DNA of 64,000 bases from Streptomyces endocoffeicus (GCF_016741935.1 NZ_JAERRG010000008.1:1-64000); one strand, 5' to 3'; positions 35,998-44,455 are shown, counted from the first letter of the stretch. A program made the numbers and translations. The notes: a model not told the origin generated them from the sequence alone.

Positions 35998-36112
35998 CGA
36001 TTCTCCGCGGTAGCGGTCAGGTCAGCGGCGTGCGGAGCGCACCGGCTTCGAGGTGAACGGGCGAACGGGCGGACTGAGAGCCCTGCTCGAACGAGCGGAC
36101 GAAGGGCCCTGC

Positions 36113-37024
36113 TCAGTAGCGCGGCAGGGGCGTCTTCGGCGCGACGTAGGAGGAGCCGGACTTGCCGAGCGTGCCCTCGTACGCCTTCTTGTAGTCGCCG
36201 TTCTTGATGTGCTTCTCGAGCGAGTCGGTGATCGCGTCGCGGAGCGCCTTGTCGTTCTTGTTCATGCCGACGCCGTAGGGCTCCTCGGTGAACGGCTTGC
36301 CGACCACGTACAGCTTGCTCGGGCGCTGGGCGGCGTAGCCCTTGAGGATGGCGTCGTCGGTGGTGACCGCGTCGACCTGGCCGTCGAGCAGCTGCTTGAC
36401 GCAGAGCGAGTACTTGCTCAGCTCGGTGGTCTTGGCGCCGTACTTCGGCTTCTTGATCTCCTGGAGCGGAGTGGAGCCGACGATCGAGCAGACCTTCTTG
36501 CCCTTGATGCTGTCCGGGCCGGTGATCTTGCCCTTGTCCTCCTTGCGGACCAGCAGGTCGGCGCCGGCTGTGAGGTACGGGCCCGCGAAGCCGACCTGCT
36601 TCTTGCGCTCGTCGTTGATGGTGTAGGTGCCGACGTAGTAGTCGACCTGGCCCTTGGAGATCGAGGTCTCGCGGACGTTGGAGTCCACCGTCTTGAAGCT
36701 GATCTTGTCCGCGGAGAAGCCGAGGTCCGCGGCGACCATCTTGGCGATCTCGATGTCGAAGCCGGAGCGCTTGCCCTCGGTGTCCTGGAACCCGAGGAAG
36801 GGCTGGTCGGCCTTGGCGCCGATGACGATCTTGCCGCGCTTCTGCGCCGCCTTCAGGGTCGGCGAGTCGATCTTGACATCCTTCGCGACCGTGTAGTCGC
36901 CGCTGAAGACCTCGCCGCCCTTCGGCTTGTCCCCCGCGGTGCCCTTCTCGCCGCCACAGGCGGTCGCCGTCGCGGCCAGCGCGAGAACCACCGTGGCCGC
37001 CGCGGCCGTCTTACGAATTCTCAT
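36113..37024 (-). CDS. gluB: Glutamate-binding lipoprotein GluB
   Basis: This 303-aa extracellular solute-binding lipoprotein has a signal peptide ending in the lipobox ATAC (LALAATATAC-GG), so Cys is lipidated. The family 3 binding fold is visible in VIGAKADQPFLGFQDTEGKR, GFDIEIAKMVAADLG and a VDYYVGTYTINDERK stretch. ATG at 37024 is chosen because GAGGG lies 9 nt upstream; the ATG at 37033 has this site directly adjacent. It delivers glutamate to GluCD. Confidence 0.94.
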   Translation of the reverse strand: MRIRKTAAAATVVLALAATATACGGEKGTAGDKPKGGEVFSGDYTVAKDVKIDSPTLKAAQKRGKIVIGAKADQPFLGFQDTEGKRSGFDIEIAKMVAADLGFSADKISFKTVDSNVRETSISKGQVDYYVGTYTINDERKKQVGFAGPYLTAGADLLVRKEDKGKITGPDSIKGKKVCSIVGSTPLQEIKKPKYGAKTTELSKYSLCVKQLLDGQVDAVTTDDAILKGYAAQRPSKLYVVGKPFTEEPYGVGMNKNDKALRDAITDSLEKHIKNGDYKKAYEGTLGKSGSSYVAPKTPLPRY

Positions 37025-37113
37025 GGTGCCCATCCCTCTGTGTTCAGTACGTGGTTCACATACGCAGTGGCGAACGTGGAGCGGTCTGCCGGACCAAGCG
37101 CGGGCCCGGCGGG

Positions 37114-37145
37114 CTCAGTGGGTCAGCGGGTCAGTGGGTCAGTGG
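37114..37145 (-). repeat. Four 8-bp tandem repeats over the gluA stop
   Basis: Units CTCAGTGG, GTCAGCGG, GTCAGTGG and GTCAGTGG run from 37114 to 37145. The gluA stop (37139-37141, minus strand) is in the unit nearest the gene, and every unit carries a further TGA. Confidence 0.88.
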
Positions 37146-37915
37146 TGAAGGATCTTCGACAGGAAGTCCTTGGCCCGGTCGCTGCGGGGGTTGTTGAAGA
37201 ACTGCTCCGGCTCGGCCTCTTCGACGATCCGGCCGTCGGCCATGAAGACCACCCGGTTCGCCGCGGAGCGGGCGAAGCCCATCTCATGGGTGACGACGAC
37301 CATCGTCATGCCGTCCCGCGCGAGCTGCTGCATGACCTCCAGCACCTCGTTGATCATCTCCGGGTCCAGCGCCGAGGTCGGCTCGTCGAAGAGCATCACC
37401 TTCGGGTCCATGGCCAGGGCGCGCGCGATCGCCACGCGCTGCTGCTGGCCACCGGACAACTGGGCGGGGTACTTGTCCGCCTGGGCGCCGACGCCGACCC
37501 GGTCGAGCAGCGTACGGGCCTTCTCCTCGGCGGCCTTCTTGTCCGTCTTACGGACCTTGGTCTGGCCCAGCATCACGTTCTCGAGCACCGTCTTGTGCGC
37601 GAAGAGGTTGAAGGACTGGAAGACCATGCCGACGTCGGCACGCAGCCGGGCGAGCTCCTTGCCCTCCTGGGGCAGCGGCTTGCCGTCGATCGTGATGGAG
37701 CCGGAGTCGATCGTCTCCAGCCGGTTGACCGTGCGGCACAGCGTCGACTTCCCGGACCCGGACGGCCCGATGACGACGACCACTTCGCCGCGGCTGATGG
37801 TCAGGTCGATGTCCTGGAGCACATGCAGCGCGCCGAAGTGCTTGTTGACTCCTGACAACGCAACCAACGCGTTCGCCACCGGTGCGGCGTCCTTGGTCAC
37901 CGATACTTCGCTCAT
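37139..37915 (-). CDS. gluA: Glutamate ABC transporter ATP-binding protein GluA
   Basis: This 258-aa ATPase of a polar amino acid ABC importer has Walker A GPSGSGKSTLCRTVNRLE, Q-loop FQSFNLFAHKTVLEN, signature LSGGQQQRVAIARAL, Walker B VMLFDEPTSALDPE and H-loop VTHEMGFAR. It is the first gene of gluABCD, divergent from gluR about 305 bp away. In S. coelicolor, GluR activates this operon when glutamate is present. Confidence 0.95.
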   Translation of the reverse strand: MSEVSVTKDAAPVANALVALSGVNKHFGALHVLQDIDLTISRGEVVVVIGPSGSGKSTLCRTVNRLETIDSGSITIDGKPLPQEGKELARLRADVGMVFQSFNLFAHKTVLENVMLGQTKVRKTDKKAAEEKARTLLDRVGVGAQADKYPAQLSGGQQQRVAIARALAMDPKVMLFDEPTSALDPEMINEVLEVMQQLARDGMTMVVVTHEMGFARSAANRVVFMADGRIVEEAEPEQFFNNPRSDRAKDFLSKILHH

Positions 37916-38220
37916 CGGCGTCTCGCTCCGTCCTCCTCGGTTGGGAGGACACTAATGAGCGCCCGCGACCAGCGTCATTACATCTGAGCTGAAATTGAGG
38001 ATAACGATATGGCTGCGACGCGACACTCTGCGTGACCGGAGCGATGCGCGGCGTACCGGCTGCGTAACGGAAGCCAGTGTGTGACCGAATTCTCTTGACG
38101 GCTGCCCGTCGATCGGGGTGGATGCCCTGTGGTCATGTTCGTGGCCGCATTCGAAGACATGGTGACGGGGACGCGTACGGAGCCCGTCTCCCCAGATACG
38201 GAAAGGTGGCGGAGGGGCCG
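37916..38220. promoter_or_regulatory. Divergent gluA-gluR control region
   Basis: This 305-bp intergenic stretch must carry the gluABCD and gluRK promoters. A hairpin GTCCTCC-7 nt-GGAGGAC (37930-37936 with 37944-37950) lies just upstream of gluA. TGTAAT on the minus strand (37982-37977) is a possible gluA -10 element. On the plus strand TTGACG (38095-38100) with GTGGAT 17 bp later could serve gluR. The bases 37980-38010 are unusually AT-rich for this genome. Confidence 0.5.
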
Positions 38221-38931
38221 GTGAGGCTGCTGCTCGTCGAGGACGACAACCATGTCGCCGCGGCCCTGTCCGCCATGCTCTCCAAGCACGGTTTCGAGGT
38301 CACCCACGCCCGCAGCGGCGAGGAGGCGCTGCAGGCGCTGCTGCCGGACTCGGGCGCCCCCTTCGGCGTCGTCCTCCTCGACCTCGGCCTGCCCGACCAG
38401 GACGGTTTCGAGGTGTGCGGCAAGATCCGCAAGCGCACCGCCACCCCCGTGATCATGGTGACGGCGCGCGCCGATGTGCGCTCCCGCATACACGGGCTCA
38501 ACCTCGGCGCCGACGACTACGTGGTCAAGCCGTACGACACCATGGAGTTGCTCGCCCGGATCCACGCCGTCAGCCGCCGCACCGCCGCCCACGACTCGGG
38601 CCATGGCACCGAGGAGAGCCCGGACGGCTCCCATCCGCCGCTGCGGCTCGGCCCGGTGACCATCGAGCTGCCCACCCGCCAGGTCTCCGTCAACGGGACG
38701 ACCGTTTCGCTCACCCGTAAGGAGTTCGATCTGCTCGCCCTGCTCGCCCAGCGCCCCGGTGTCGTCTTCCGCCGGGAGCAGATCATCAGCGAGGTCTGGC
38801 GCACCAGTTGGGAAGGGACGGGACGCACCCTGGAGGTCCACATCGCCTCCCTGCGCTCCAAGCTGCGGATGCCCGCCCTGATCGAGACGGTGCGCGGGGT
38901 GGGCTATCGCCTCGTCGCGCCGGTCGGCTGA
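38221..38931 (+). CDS. gluR: GluR response regulator (OmpR family)
   Basis: This 236-aa protein has a receiver domain (1-118) with LLLVEDDNHVAAALSAML, the phosphorylation motif VVLLDLGLPDQDGFEV and a GADDYVVKPYD stretch. The winged-helix DNA-binding domain (about 140-232) has LTRKEFDLLALLAQRPGVVF and TLEVHIASLRSKL. GTG at 38221 follows GGCGGAGGGGCCG, a good ribosome-binding site. gluK starts 18 bp later. In S. coelicolor the GluR-GluK pair is reported to sense glutamate and activate gluABCD. Confidence 0.92.
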   Translation: MRLLLVEDDNHVAAALSAMLSKHGFEVTHARSGEEALQALLPDSGAPFGVVLLDLGLPDQDGFEVCGKIRKRTATPVIMVTARADVRSRIHGLNLGADDYVVKPYDTMELLARIHAVSRRTAAHDSGHGTEESPDGSHPPLRLGPVTIELPTRQVSVNGTTVSLTRKEFDLLALLAQRPGVVFRREQIISEVWRTSWEGTGRTLEVHIASLRSKLRMPALIETVRGVGYRLVAPVG

Positions 38932-38949
38932 GCGGCCGGGACTCCCTCG

Positions 38950-40386
38950 GTGCGCACTCGGCTCCTCCCGCTCCTCATCGTCCTCATGGCGGGCGTGCTC
39001 CTCGCGCTCGGCTTCCCGCTCGCGGGGAGCCTGGCCGCCCGGGAGCAGCAGCGTGTCGTCGTCGACCGGATCGACGACACCGCGCGCTTCGCCGCGCTCG
39101 CCCAGTTCGTCACCGCCGGGCCCACCGGGGCGGTCGGCGCCGAGGGGAACGAGCGGCTGGGCACCCTGCGTGCCGAGCTCAAGCGCTACCACGACCTGTA
39201 CGGCATCCGGGCCGGGGTCTTCTACCGGGACCGGGACGCACCGCCCATGGCCGAGGCGCCCGGCGGCTGGCGGCTGCCGGACACGGGCGAGAGCGCCCAG
39301 GCGTTCGACGAGGCCCTCGCCGGGCGCCGCAGCCACGATCCGCCCCAGGTGTGGCCCTGGCAGCGCGGCAGGCTCACTGTGGCGTCCCCTGTCGTCCGCG
39401 ACGGGGACGTGGTGGCCGTCGTCGTCACCGACTCGCCCACCGGCCAGATGCGGTCGCGGATCCTGCACGGCTGGCTGGTGATCGGCGGGGGCGAATGCGC
39501 CGCGATGCTGCTGGCCGTCGGCGCCGCCTTCCGGCTCACCGGATGGGTGCTGCGGCCCGTGCGCGTCCTGGACACCGCGACCCATGACATCGCGACCGGG
39601 CGGATGCAGTCACGCGTCGCGGCCGCCTCCGGGCCCCCGGAGCTGCGGCGGCTGGCCCGCTCGTTCAACGAGATGGCCGACAATGTCGAGCAAGTCCTGG
39701 AGCAGCAGCGGGCGTTCGTCGCCGACGCCTCCCACCAGCTGCGCAATCCGCTCTCCGCGCTGTTGCTGCGCATCGAGCTGCTGGCGCTGGAGCTGCCGGA
39801 CGGCCATGAGGAGATCGCCTCGGTGCGGGCGGAGGGCAAGCGCCTGGCCAGCGTCCTGGACGATCTGCTCGACCTCGCCCTGGCCGAGCACTCCGCCGCG
39901 GATCTGCGGCTCACCGATATCGCGGAGCTGGCGAGGGACCGGGTGGACGCCTGGCTTCCGGTGGCCGAGCGGGAGGAGGTCGGGTTCGCCTACACCGGCC
40001 CCGCGGCCATCACTGGCTGGGCCGACCCGGTGGCCCTGTCCAGCGCACTGGACGCCGTCGTCGACAACGCCCTGAAGTTCACGCCCGAGGGGGCGCATGT
40101 GGAGGTCTCGGCGCGCACGGAGGGCGACACCGTGGCGATCGTCGTCGCCGACGGCGGCCCTGGCCTCACCGAGGACGAACTCGCCCGCATCGGCGACCGC
40201 TTCTGGCGCAGCAGCCGCCACCAGAACGTCTCGGGCTCGGGCCTGGGCCTGTCCATCACCCGCGCGCTGCTCGCGGCCGGCAGGGGCACGATCGACTACG
40301 CGCCCAACGAGCCCTGTGGTCTGCGCGTGACCATTACGGTGCCGCGGACGGGGCCCGGTGAGACCGTGACGACCGTAAGGACGTGA
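38950..40386 (+). CDS. gluK: GluK sensor histidine kinase
   Basis: This 478-aa membrane kinase has two transmembrane segments (about 5-27 and 175-197) flanking an extracytoplasmic sensor domain. HAMP, HisKA with FVADASHQLRNPLSALLLR (phospho-His), and HATPase motifs DNALKF, VADGGPGL and GSGLGLSITRALL follow. GTG at 38950. The C-terminal TVRT and stop lie inside the first unit of a 41-bp tandem repeat. Confidence 0.92.
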   Translation: MRTRLLPLLIVLMAGVLLALGFPLAGSLAAREQQRVVVDRIDDTARFAALAQFVTAGPTGAVGAEGNERLGTLRAELKRYHDLYGIRAGVFYRDRDAPPMAEAPGGWRLPDTGESAQAFDEALAGRRSHDPPQVWPWQRGRLTVASPVVRDGDVVAVVVTDSPTGQMRSRILHGWLVIGGGECAAMLLAVGAAFRLTGWVLRPVRVLDTATHDIATGRMQSRVAAASGPPELRRLARSFNEMADNVEQVLEQQRAFVADASHQLRNPLSALLLRIELLALELPDGHEEIASVRAEGKRLASVLDDLLDLALAEHSAADLRLTDIAELARDRVDAWLPVAEREEVGFAYTGPAAITGWADPVALSSALDAVVDNALKFTPEGAHVEVSARTEGDTVAIVVADGGPGLTEDELARIGDRFWRSSRHQNVSGSGLGLSITRALLAAGRGTIDYAPNEPCGLRVTITVPRTGPGETVTTVRT

Positions 40387-40526
40387 CGCGGGCTGTGAGG
40401 GCCGTGACGCGAGCCGTAAGGACGTGAGGCGGGCTGTGAGGGCCGTGACGCGAGCCGTAAGGACGTGAGGCGGGGTGTGAGGACCGTGACGCGAGCCGTA
40501 AGGACGTGAGGCGGGCCCTGAGGCCG
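40380..40526 (+). repeat. 41-bp tandem repeat array at the gluK 3' end
   Basis: A 41-bp unit starting GACGTGAGGCGGG and ending GCGAGCCGTAAG occurs at 40380-40420, 40421-40461 and 40462-40502, with a partial fourth to about 40526. The gluK stop is in the first unit. There are no spacers, so it is not a CRISPR array. Confidence 0.9.
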
Positions 40527-40534
40527 TTCGCCGC

Positions 40535-40917
40535 TCAGTCCCGCGGCTTGCGCCAGACGATGCTGTAGCGCCACAGGACGTGACGGCGGTACCGCGAGCC
40601 GGGCAGGAGCTCGGCGGCCAGCGCCCGCATCTCCGGGTAGGTCACCGGCGGCGGCCATACGACGGGGGACGGGTGGTCCCAGTGCCCTTCCCTGGCGCGG
40701 TGGACGGTGCCGACAGCGATGGCGGCGAGGACGCGCGGCAGATCCCTGGGCATGGTGTTCCGGGCGAGGCCGACGACGGCCAGGACCCCGCCGGGCCGCA
40801 GCAGGTCGCGCATGCGGGCCAGTCCGGTGGCGGCGTCCATGTGGTGCAGGGTGGCCACCGACGCGATGACGTCGAACGAGGCGGGCTCGAAGGGATAGCT
40901 ATCGAGGCGGCAGCGGT
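40535..40917 (-). pseudogene. Truncated class I SAM-dependent methyltransferase
   Basis: The frame encodes YPFEPASFDVIASVATLHHM (motif II region), LLRPGGVLAVVGL (post-II region) and a methyltransferase-like C-terminus ending SIVWRKPRD. The N-terminal half with the SAM-binding GxGxG motif is absent: upstream sequence is the 3' end of the TAXI binding-protein gene in another frame. About 90 residues are missing relative to a typical member of about 200 aa. A perfect palindrome GATAGCTATC (40894-40903) lies at the break. It probably arose by deletion, and no start codon with a ribosome-binding site is visible. Confidence 0.75.
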
Positions 40918-40923
40918 GGCGGG

Positions 40924-41913
40924 CTACGGCTTGACCGAGCGGTAATAGCGCGCCGCGCCCTTGTGGAGGGCGAGGGGATCGGTGAAGACGGCGGTCCGCA
41001 GGTCCACTTTCTGGGCGGCGTGCACCTTCGCCCCGATGCGGTCCCGGTTGTCTATCACCGTGCGGGTGACGCCCTCCGCCAGATCGGGGGCCACCCGGTC
41101 CGTGGTGACCAGGAGGTTCGGTACGGCGATCGTCTTGACCGGCTCCGGCCTGCGTATCTCCTCGTACGCGTCGGCGGGCACGGTGGCCGCCCGGTAGTAG
41201 CGCGTCACCCCGCCCTGCCGGTGCAGCGGGCCGGTGAGGTCGCCGAGCTGGACGAGCCGTATCGGGTAGGCGTGCGCCAGGGTGCGCACCGCGGTGGTCG
41301 GCAGCCCGCCCGACCAGAAGAACGCGTCGAGCTTGCCCTGCCGCAGCAGCCTCGGCATGGCGTCGATGCCGACCCGCTCCGCCCGGATGTCCCGGTCGAA
41401 GTCGAGCCCGGCGGCCTTGATCAGCGCCCGGGTGATCAGCTGCACGCCCGAGCCGTCGCCGCCCACCCCCACCCGCAGGTGCTTCAGATTGCGCGCCGAC
41501 CGTACGGACGAGCCCCTCGGGACGACCAGCTGCATGTAGTCGTCGTACAGCCGGGCGCAGGCCCGCAGCCGCCCCGCTCCCTCGCCCTGGTAGGCGGCCA
41601 CGGCGTCGGTGGCGGCGATGGCGAAGGTGGCCCTGCCCCGGGCCAGCCGCTCGACGTTTTCCGGGGACCCCCTGGACTGCTCCAGCCGCACATCGACATC
41701 GGGGAGGTCCCGGGCGAGGTCCTGCTCGAGCATCCGGCCGTAGGTGTCGTAGACCCCGGTGGAGACCCCCGTCGCGAACGTCACCCGGCCGCTGGGCGAG
41801 GGGCCCCCGCCCGACGCCAGCAGCCACCACAGCAGCAGCCCGAGGGCGACGAGGCCCGCGGCGGCGGACTGCAGGGCACGGCGCCGGTCCGGGCGCGGAA
41901 GGGTGAGGGCCAT
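40924..41913 (-). CDS. TAXI family TRAP transporter solute-binding protein
   Basis: This 329-aa protein has an N-terminal hydrophobic anchor (about 15-35: AAAGLVALGLLLWWLLASGG). The TAXI fold follows, with FATGVSTGVYDTYGRMLEQD, LRVGVGGDGSGVQLITRALI, DAFFWSGGLPTTAVRTLA and IAVPNLLVTTDRV. Such proteins bind small acids for TRAP permeases. No TRAP permease gene is adjacent, so its partner lies elsewhere or it has another role. ATG at 41913 has AGGA about 9 nt upstream; a frame extension to 42003 crosses tandem repeats and is not favoured. Confidence 0.87.
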   Translation of the reverse strand: MALTLPRPDRRRALQSAAAGLVALGLLLWWLLASGGGPSPSGRVTFATGVSTGVYDTYGRMLEQDLARDLPDVDVRLEQSRGSPENVERLARGRATFAIAATDAVAAYQGEGAGRLRACARLYDDYMQLVVPRGSSVRSARNLKHLRVGVGGDGSGVQLITRALIKAAGLDFDRDIRAERVGIDAMPRLLRQGKLDAFFWSGGLPTTAVRTLAHAYPIRLVQLGDLTGPLHRQGGVTRYYRAATVPADAYEEIRRPEPVKTIAVPNLLVTTDRVAPDLAEGVTRTVIDNRDRIGAKVHAAQKVDLRTAVFTDPLALHKGAARYYRSVKP

Positions 41914-41965
41914 GGCGAGGATCCTGCCAGGCCCGCCGACGGGAGGGGAGGGGCGGCCGCCTGAG

Positions 41966-42032
41966 GATCCCGTTGTGCGGGCATCCCGCTGTGCGGCGGG
42001 CATCCCGTTGTGCGGGCATCCCGTTGTGCGGG
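41966..42032 (+). repeat. Four 16-bp tandem repeats between TAXI and IclR genes
   Basis: CATCCCGTTGTGCGGG or close variants occur at 41966-41981, 41982-42000 (with 3 extra bases), 42001-42016 and 42017-42032. Each unit can form a small CCCG/CGGG hairpin. The array ends 10 bp before the IclR-family stop. Confidence 0.88.
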
Positions 42033-42042
42033 CGGCCCCCGC

Positions 42043-42792
42043 TCATCTGCCGGAGCGCAGGGCCCTCGACAGGCCCAGGGCCGCCGTCCGGACCGCCGGT
42101 GCCAGCTGCGCCGGCCGGAAGCGGCCGCGGGGTACGGCCACCGACAGCGCCGCCACCGAGGTCGGTCCGTCGAAGACGGGAGCCGCGATGCAGCTGACCC
42201 CCGCAGCCGCCTCTTCCTCCTCGTAGGCCAGACCCGCGACCTGGGCCTGCTCGACGGCCGTGCGCAGCCGGTCCGGATCGGTGATCGAGTGAGGGGTGAG
42301 GGCGGGCAGAGGCGCGGCCAGGATCTCCTCGACCAGTTCGGAGCCCGAGAACGCCAGAAGCGCCTTGCCGACGCCGGTGCAGGTCAGGGGCAGTCGGCCG
42401 CCGATGCGGGACGGCAGCCGAAGGGCGTCGTGGCCGTGGATGCGCTCGACGTAGACCACCTCGTGGCCCTCGCGCACCCCGAGGTGCACGGTTTCGTGCG
42501 TGGCCTCGAAGAGGTCCTGTAGGAACGGCAGCGCGGCCTCCCGCAGATCGCGCCGGCGCGGGACGAGTGAGCCCAGTTCGAAGAGGGCGCCTCCGAGCCG
42601 GTAGGTCTCGGCGTCGCGTTCGAGCAGGCCGAGACGGACCAGATCGGCGCAGAGCCGGAACACGGTGGTCTTGGCCAGCCCGGTACGCGCGGACAGTTCT
42701 GTGAGACGGAACGCGCCGCCATCGGGCCGGAAGCAGTCGAGGACGGTCATGGCCTTGTCGAGCATGTTGCCCTGTGCGCTGTTCCGTGTCAT
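42043..42792 (-). CDS. IclR-family transcriptional regulator
   Basis: This 249-aa regulator has an N-terminal winged HTH (about 8-70) with RLTELSARTGLAKTTVFRLC. The IclR effector domain (about 80-245) has HLGVREGHEVVYVERIHGHD, TCTGVGKALLAF, and VSCIAAPVFDGPTSVAALSV. ATG at 42792 lies within a palindrome, which suggests autoregulation. The TAXI gene downstream on the same strand may be a target; this is inference. Confidence 0.9.
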   Translation of the reverse strand: MTRNSAQGNMLDKAMTVLDCFRPDGGAFRLTELSARTGLAKTTVFRLCADLVRLGLLERDAETYRLGGALFELGSLVPRRRDLREAALPFLQDLFEATHETVHLGVREGHEVVYVERIHGHDALRLPSRIGGRLPLTCTGVGKALLAFSGSELVEEILAAPLPALTPHSITDPDRLRTAVEQAQVAGLAYEEEEAAAGVSCIAAPVFDGPTSVAALSVAVPRGRFRPAQLAPAVRTAALGLSRALRSGR

Positions 42793-42797
42793 GGAAC
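42781..42797. promoter_or_regulatory. Palindromic operator over the IclR-family start codon
   Basis: GTTCCGTGTCATGGAAC is a 17-bp palindrome with one mismatched pair around a central T at 42789. It covers the IclR-family ATG and resembles the inverted-repeat operators of this family. Confidence 0.6.
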
Positions 42798-42900
42798 ACA
42801 GTGTGCCGGTGCTCGGCCCTCGGTCCACCCTCGGGGGGCGGGCCGGCGGCCCGGTCCACCGCCCGGCAGCGGGGCTTCTGTGACCGCCTACCCTTGTTGG

Positions 42901-44433
42901 GTGACCATCAGCAGCGACCGGAGCCCGGCAGTGGACGTTCAAGCACCCAAGAGCTACGAGATCCGCACCTACGGGTGCCAGATGAATGTCCATGACTCCG
43001 AGCGGCTCTCGGGCCTCCTGGAAGAGGCGGGCTATGTCCGCGCGCCCGAGGGCACCGGCGAGGGCGAGGCCGACATCGTCGTCTTCAACACCTGCGCGGT
43101 GCGGGAGAACGCCGACAACCGGCTGTACGGCAACCTCGGCCGGCTCGCGCCGATCAAGGCCCGGCGGCCGGGCATGCAGATCGCCGTCGGCGGCTGTCTG
43201 GCCCAGAAGGACCGCGACACCATCGTCAACAAGGCCCCCTGGGTCGACGTGGTCTTCGGCACCCACAACATCGGCAGCCTGCCGGTGCTGCTGGAGCGCG
43301 CCCGCGTCCAGGAGGAGGCCCAGGTCGAGATCGCCGAGTCCCTGGAAGCCTTCCCCTCCACCCTGCCGACGCGGCGCGAGTCCGCGTACGCCGCGTGGGT
43401 CTCCATCTCCGTGGGCTGCAACAACACCTGCACCTTCTGTATCGTCCCGGCGCTGCGCGGCAAGGAGAAGGACCGCCGCCCCGGCGACATCCTCGCCGAG
43501 GTGGAGACCCTGGTCGCCGAGGGCGTCACCGAGATCACCCTGCTCGGCCAGAACGTGAACGCGTACGGCTCCGACATCGGCGACCGCGAGGCGTTCAGCA
43601 AGCTGCTGCGCGCCTGCGGGAAGGTCGAGGGCCTGGAGCGGGTCCGGTTCACCTCGCCGCATCCGCGCGACTTCACCGACGACGTCATCGCCGCCATGGC
43701 GGCGACGGAGAACGTGATGCCGCAGCTGCACATGCCGCTGCAGTCCGGCTCGGACACCGTGCTCAAGGCGATGCGCCGCTCGTACCGGCAGGAGCGCTAC
43801 CTGGGCATCATCGAGAAGGTGCGCGCCGCGATGCCGGACGCCGCCATCTCGACCGACATCATCGTCGGCTTCCCCGGTGAGACCGAGGAGGACTTCGAGC
43901 AGACGCTGCACGTGGTGCGGGAGGCGCGGTTCGCCCAGGCGTTCACCTTCCAGTACTCCAAGCGGCCCGGGACGCCCGCCGCCGAGATGGACGGCCAGGT
44001 GCCCAAGGCGGTCGTCCAGGAGCGCTACGAGCGGCTGGTCGCCCTCCAGGAGGAGATCTCCTGGGAGGAGAACAAGAAGCAGGTCGGCCGCACGCTGGAG
44101 GTGCTGGTCGCCGAGGGCGAGGGCCGTAAGGACGACGCCACGCGGCGGCTGTCCGGCCGTGCCCCCGACAACCGTCTGGTGCACTTCGCGCGGCCCGGGG
44201 AGCCGGTGCGCCCCGGCGACGTCGTCACCGTCGACATCACCTACGCCGCCCCCCACCATCTGCTGGCCGAGGGCCCGGCCCGGGGCGTGCGGCGCACCCG
44301 CGCCGGAGACGCCTGGGAGCGGCGGAACGCGCCCGGGGAGAAGAAGCCCGCGGGTGTGATGCTGGGCCTGCCGACGGTGGGCGCCCCGCCGCCGCAGCCG
44401 GCCGCGCCCACCGCGGGCTGCGGCTGCGACTGA
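42901..44433 (+). CDS. miaB: tRNA-2-methylthio-N6-dimethylallyladenosine synthase MiaB
   Basis: This 510-aa radical-SAM enzyme adds the methylthio group to i6A37 of tRNAs, acting after MiaA. It has YGCQMNVHDSERL and FNTCAVRENADNR (first Fe-S cluster), the radical-SAM motif GCNNTCTFCIVPALRGKE, and STDIIVGFPGETEEDFE. A TRAM domain and a Cys-rich end (AGCGCD) follow. GTG at 42901 follows TACCCT (42889-42894) by 6 nt and is probably leaderless. miaA lies 1.6 kb downstream. Confidence 0.96.
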   Translation: MTISSDRSPAVDVQAPKSYEIRTYGCQMNVHDSERLSGLLEEAGYVRAPEGTGEGEADIVVFNTCAVRENADNRLYGNLGRLAPIKARRPGMQIAVGGCLAQKDRDTIVNKAPWVDVVFGTHNIGSLPVLLERARVQEEAQVEIAESLEAFPSTLPTRRESAYAAWVSISVGCNNTCTFCIVPALRGKEKDRRPGDILAEVETLVAEGVTEITLLGQNVNAYGSDIGDREAFSKLLRACGKVEGLERVRFTSPHPRDFTDDVIAAMAATENVMPQLHMPLQSGSDTVLKAMRRSYRQERYLGIIEKVRAAMPDAAISTDIIVGFPGETEEDFEQTLHVVREARFAQAFTFQYSKRPGTPAAEMDGQVPKAVVQERYERLVALQEEISWEENKKQVGRTLEVLVAEGEGRKDDATRRLSGRAPDNRLVHFARPGEPVRPGDVVTVDITYAAPHHLLAEGPARGVRRTRAGDAWERRNAPGEKKPAGVMLGLPTVGAPPPQPAAPTAGCGCD

Positions 44434-44455
44434 GCGCACGGCTAGGCTCACGATC

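Noticed and set aside
40380..40526. Possible CRISPR array
   Set aside because: Units are contiguous with no unique spacers, and no cas genes are present.
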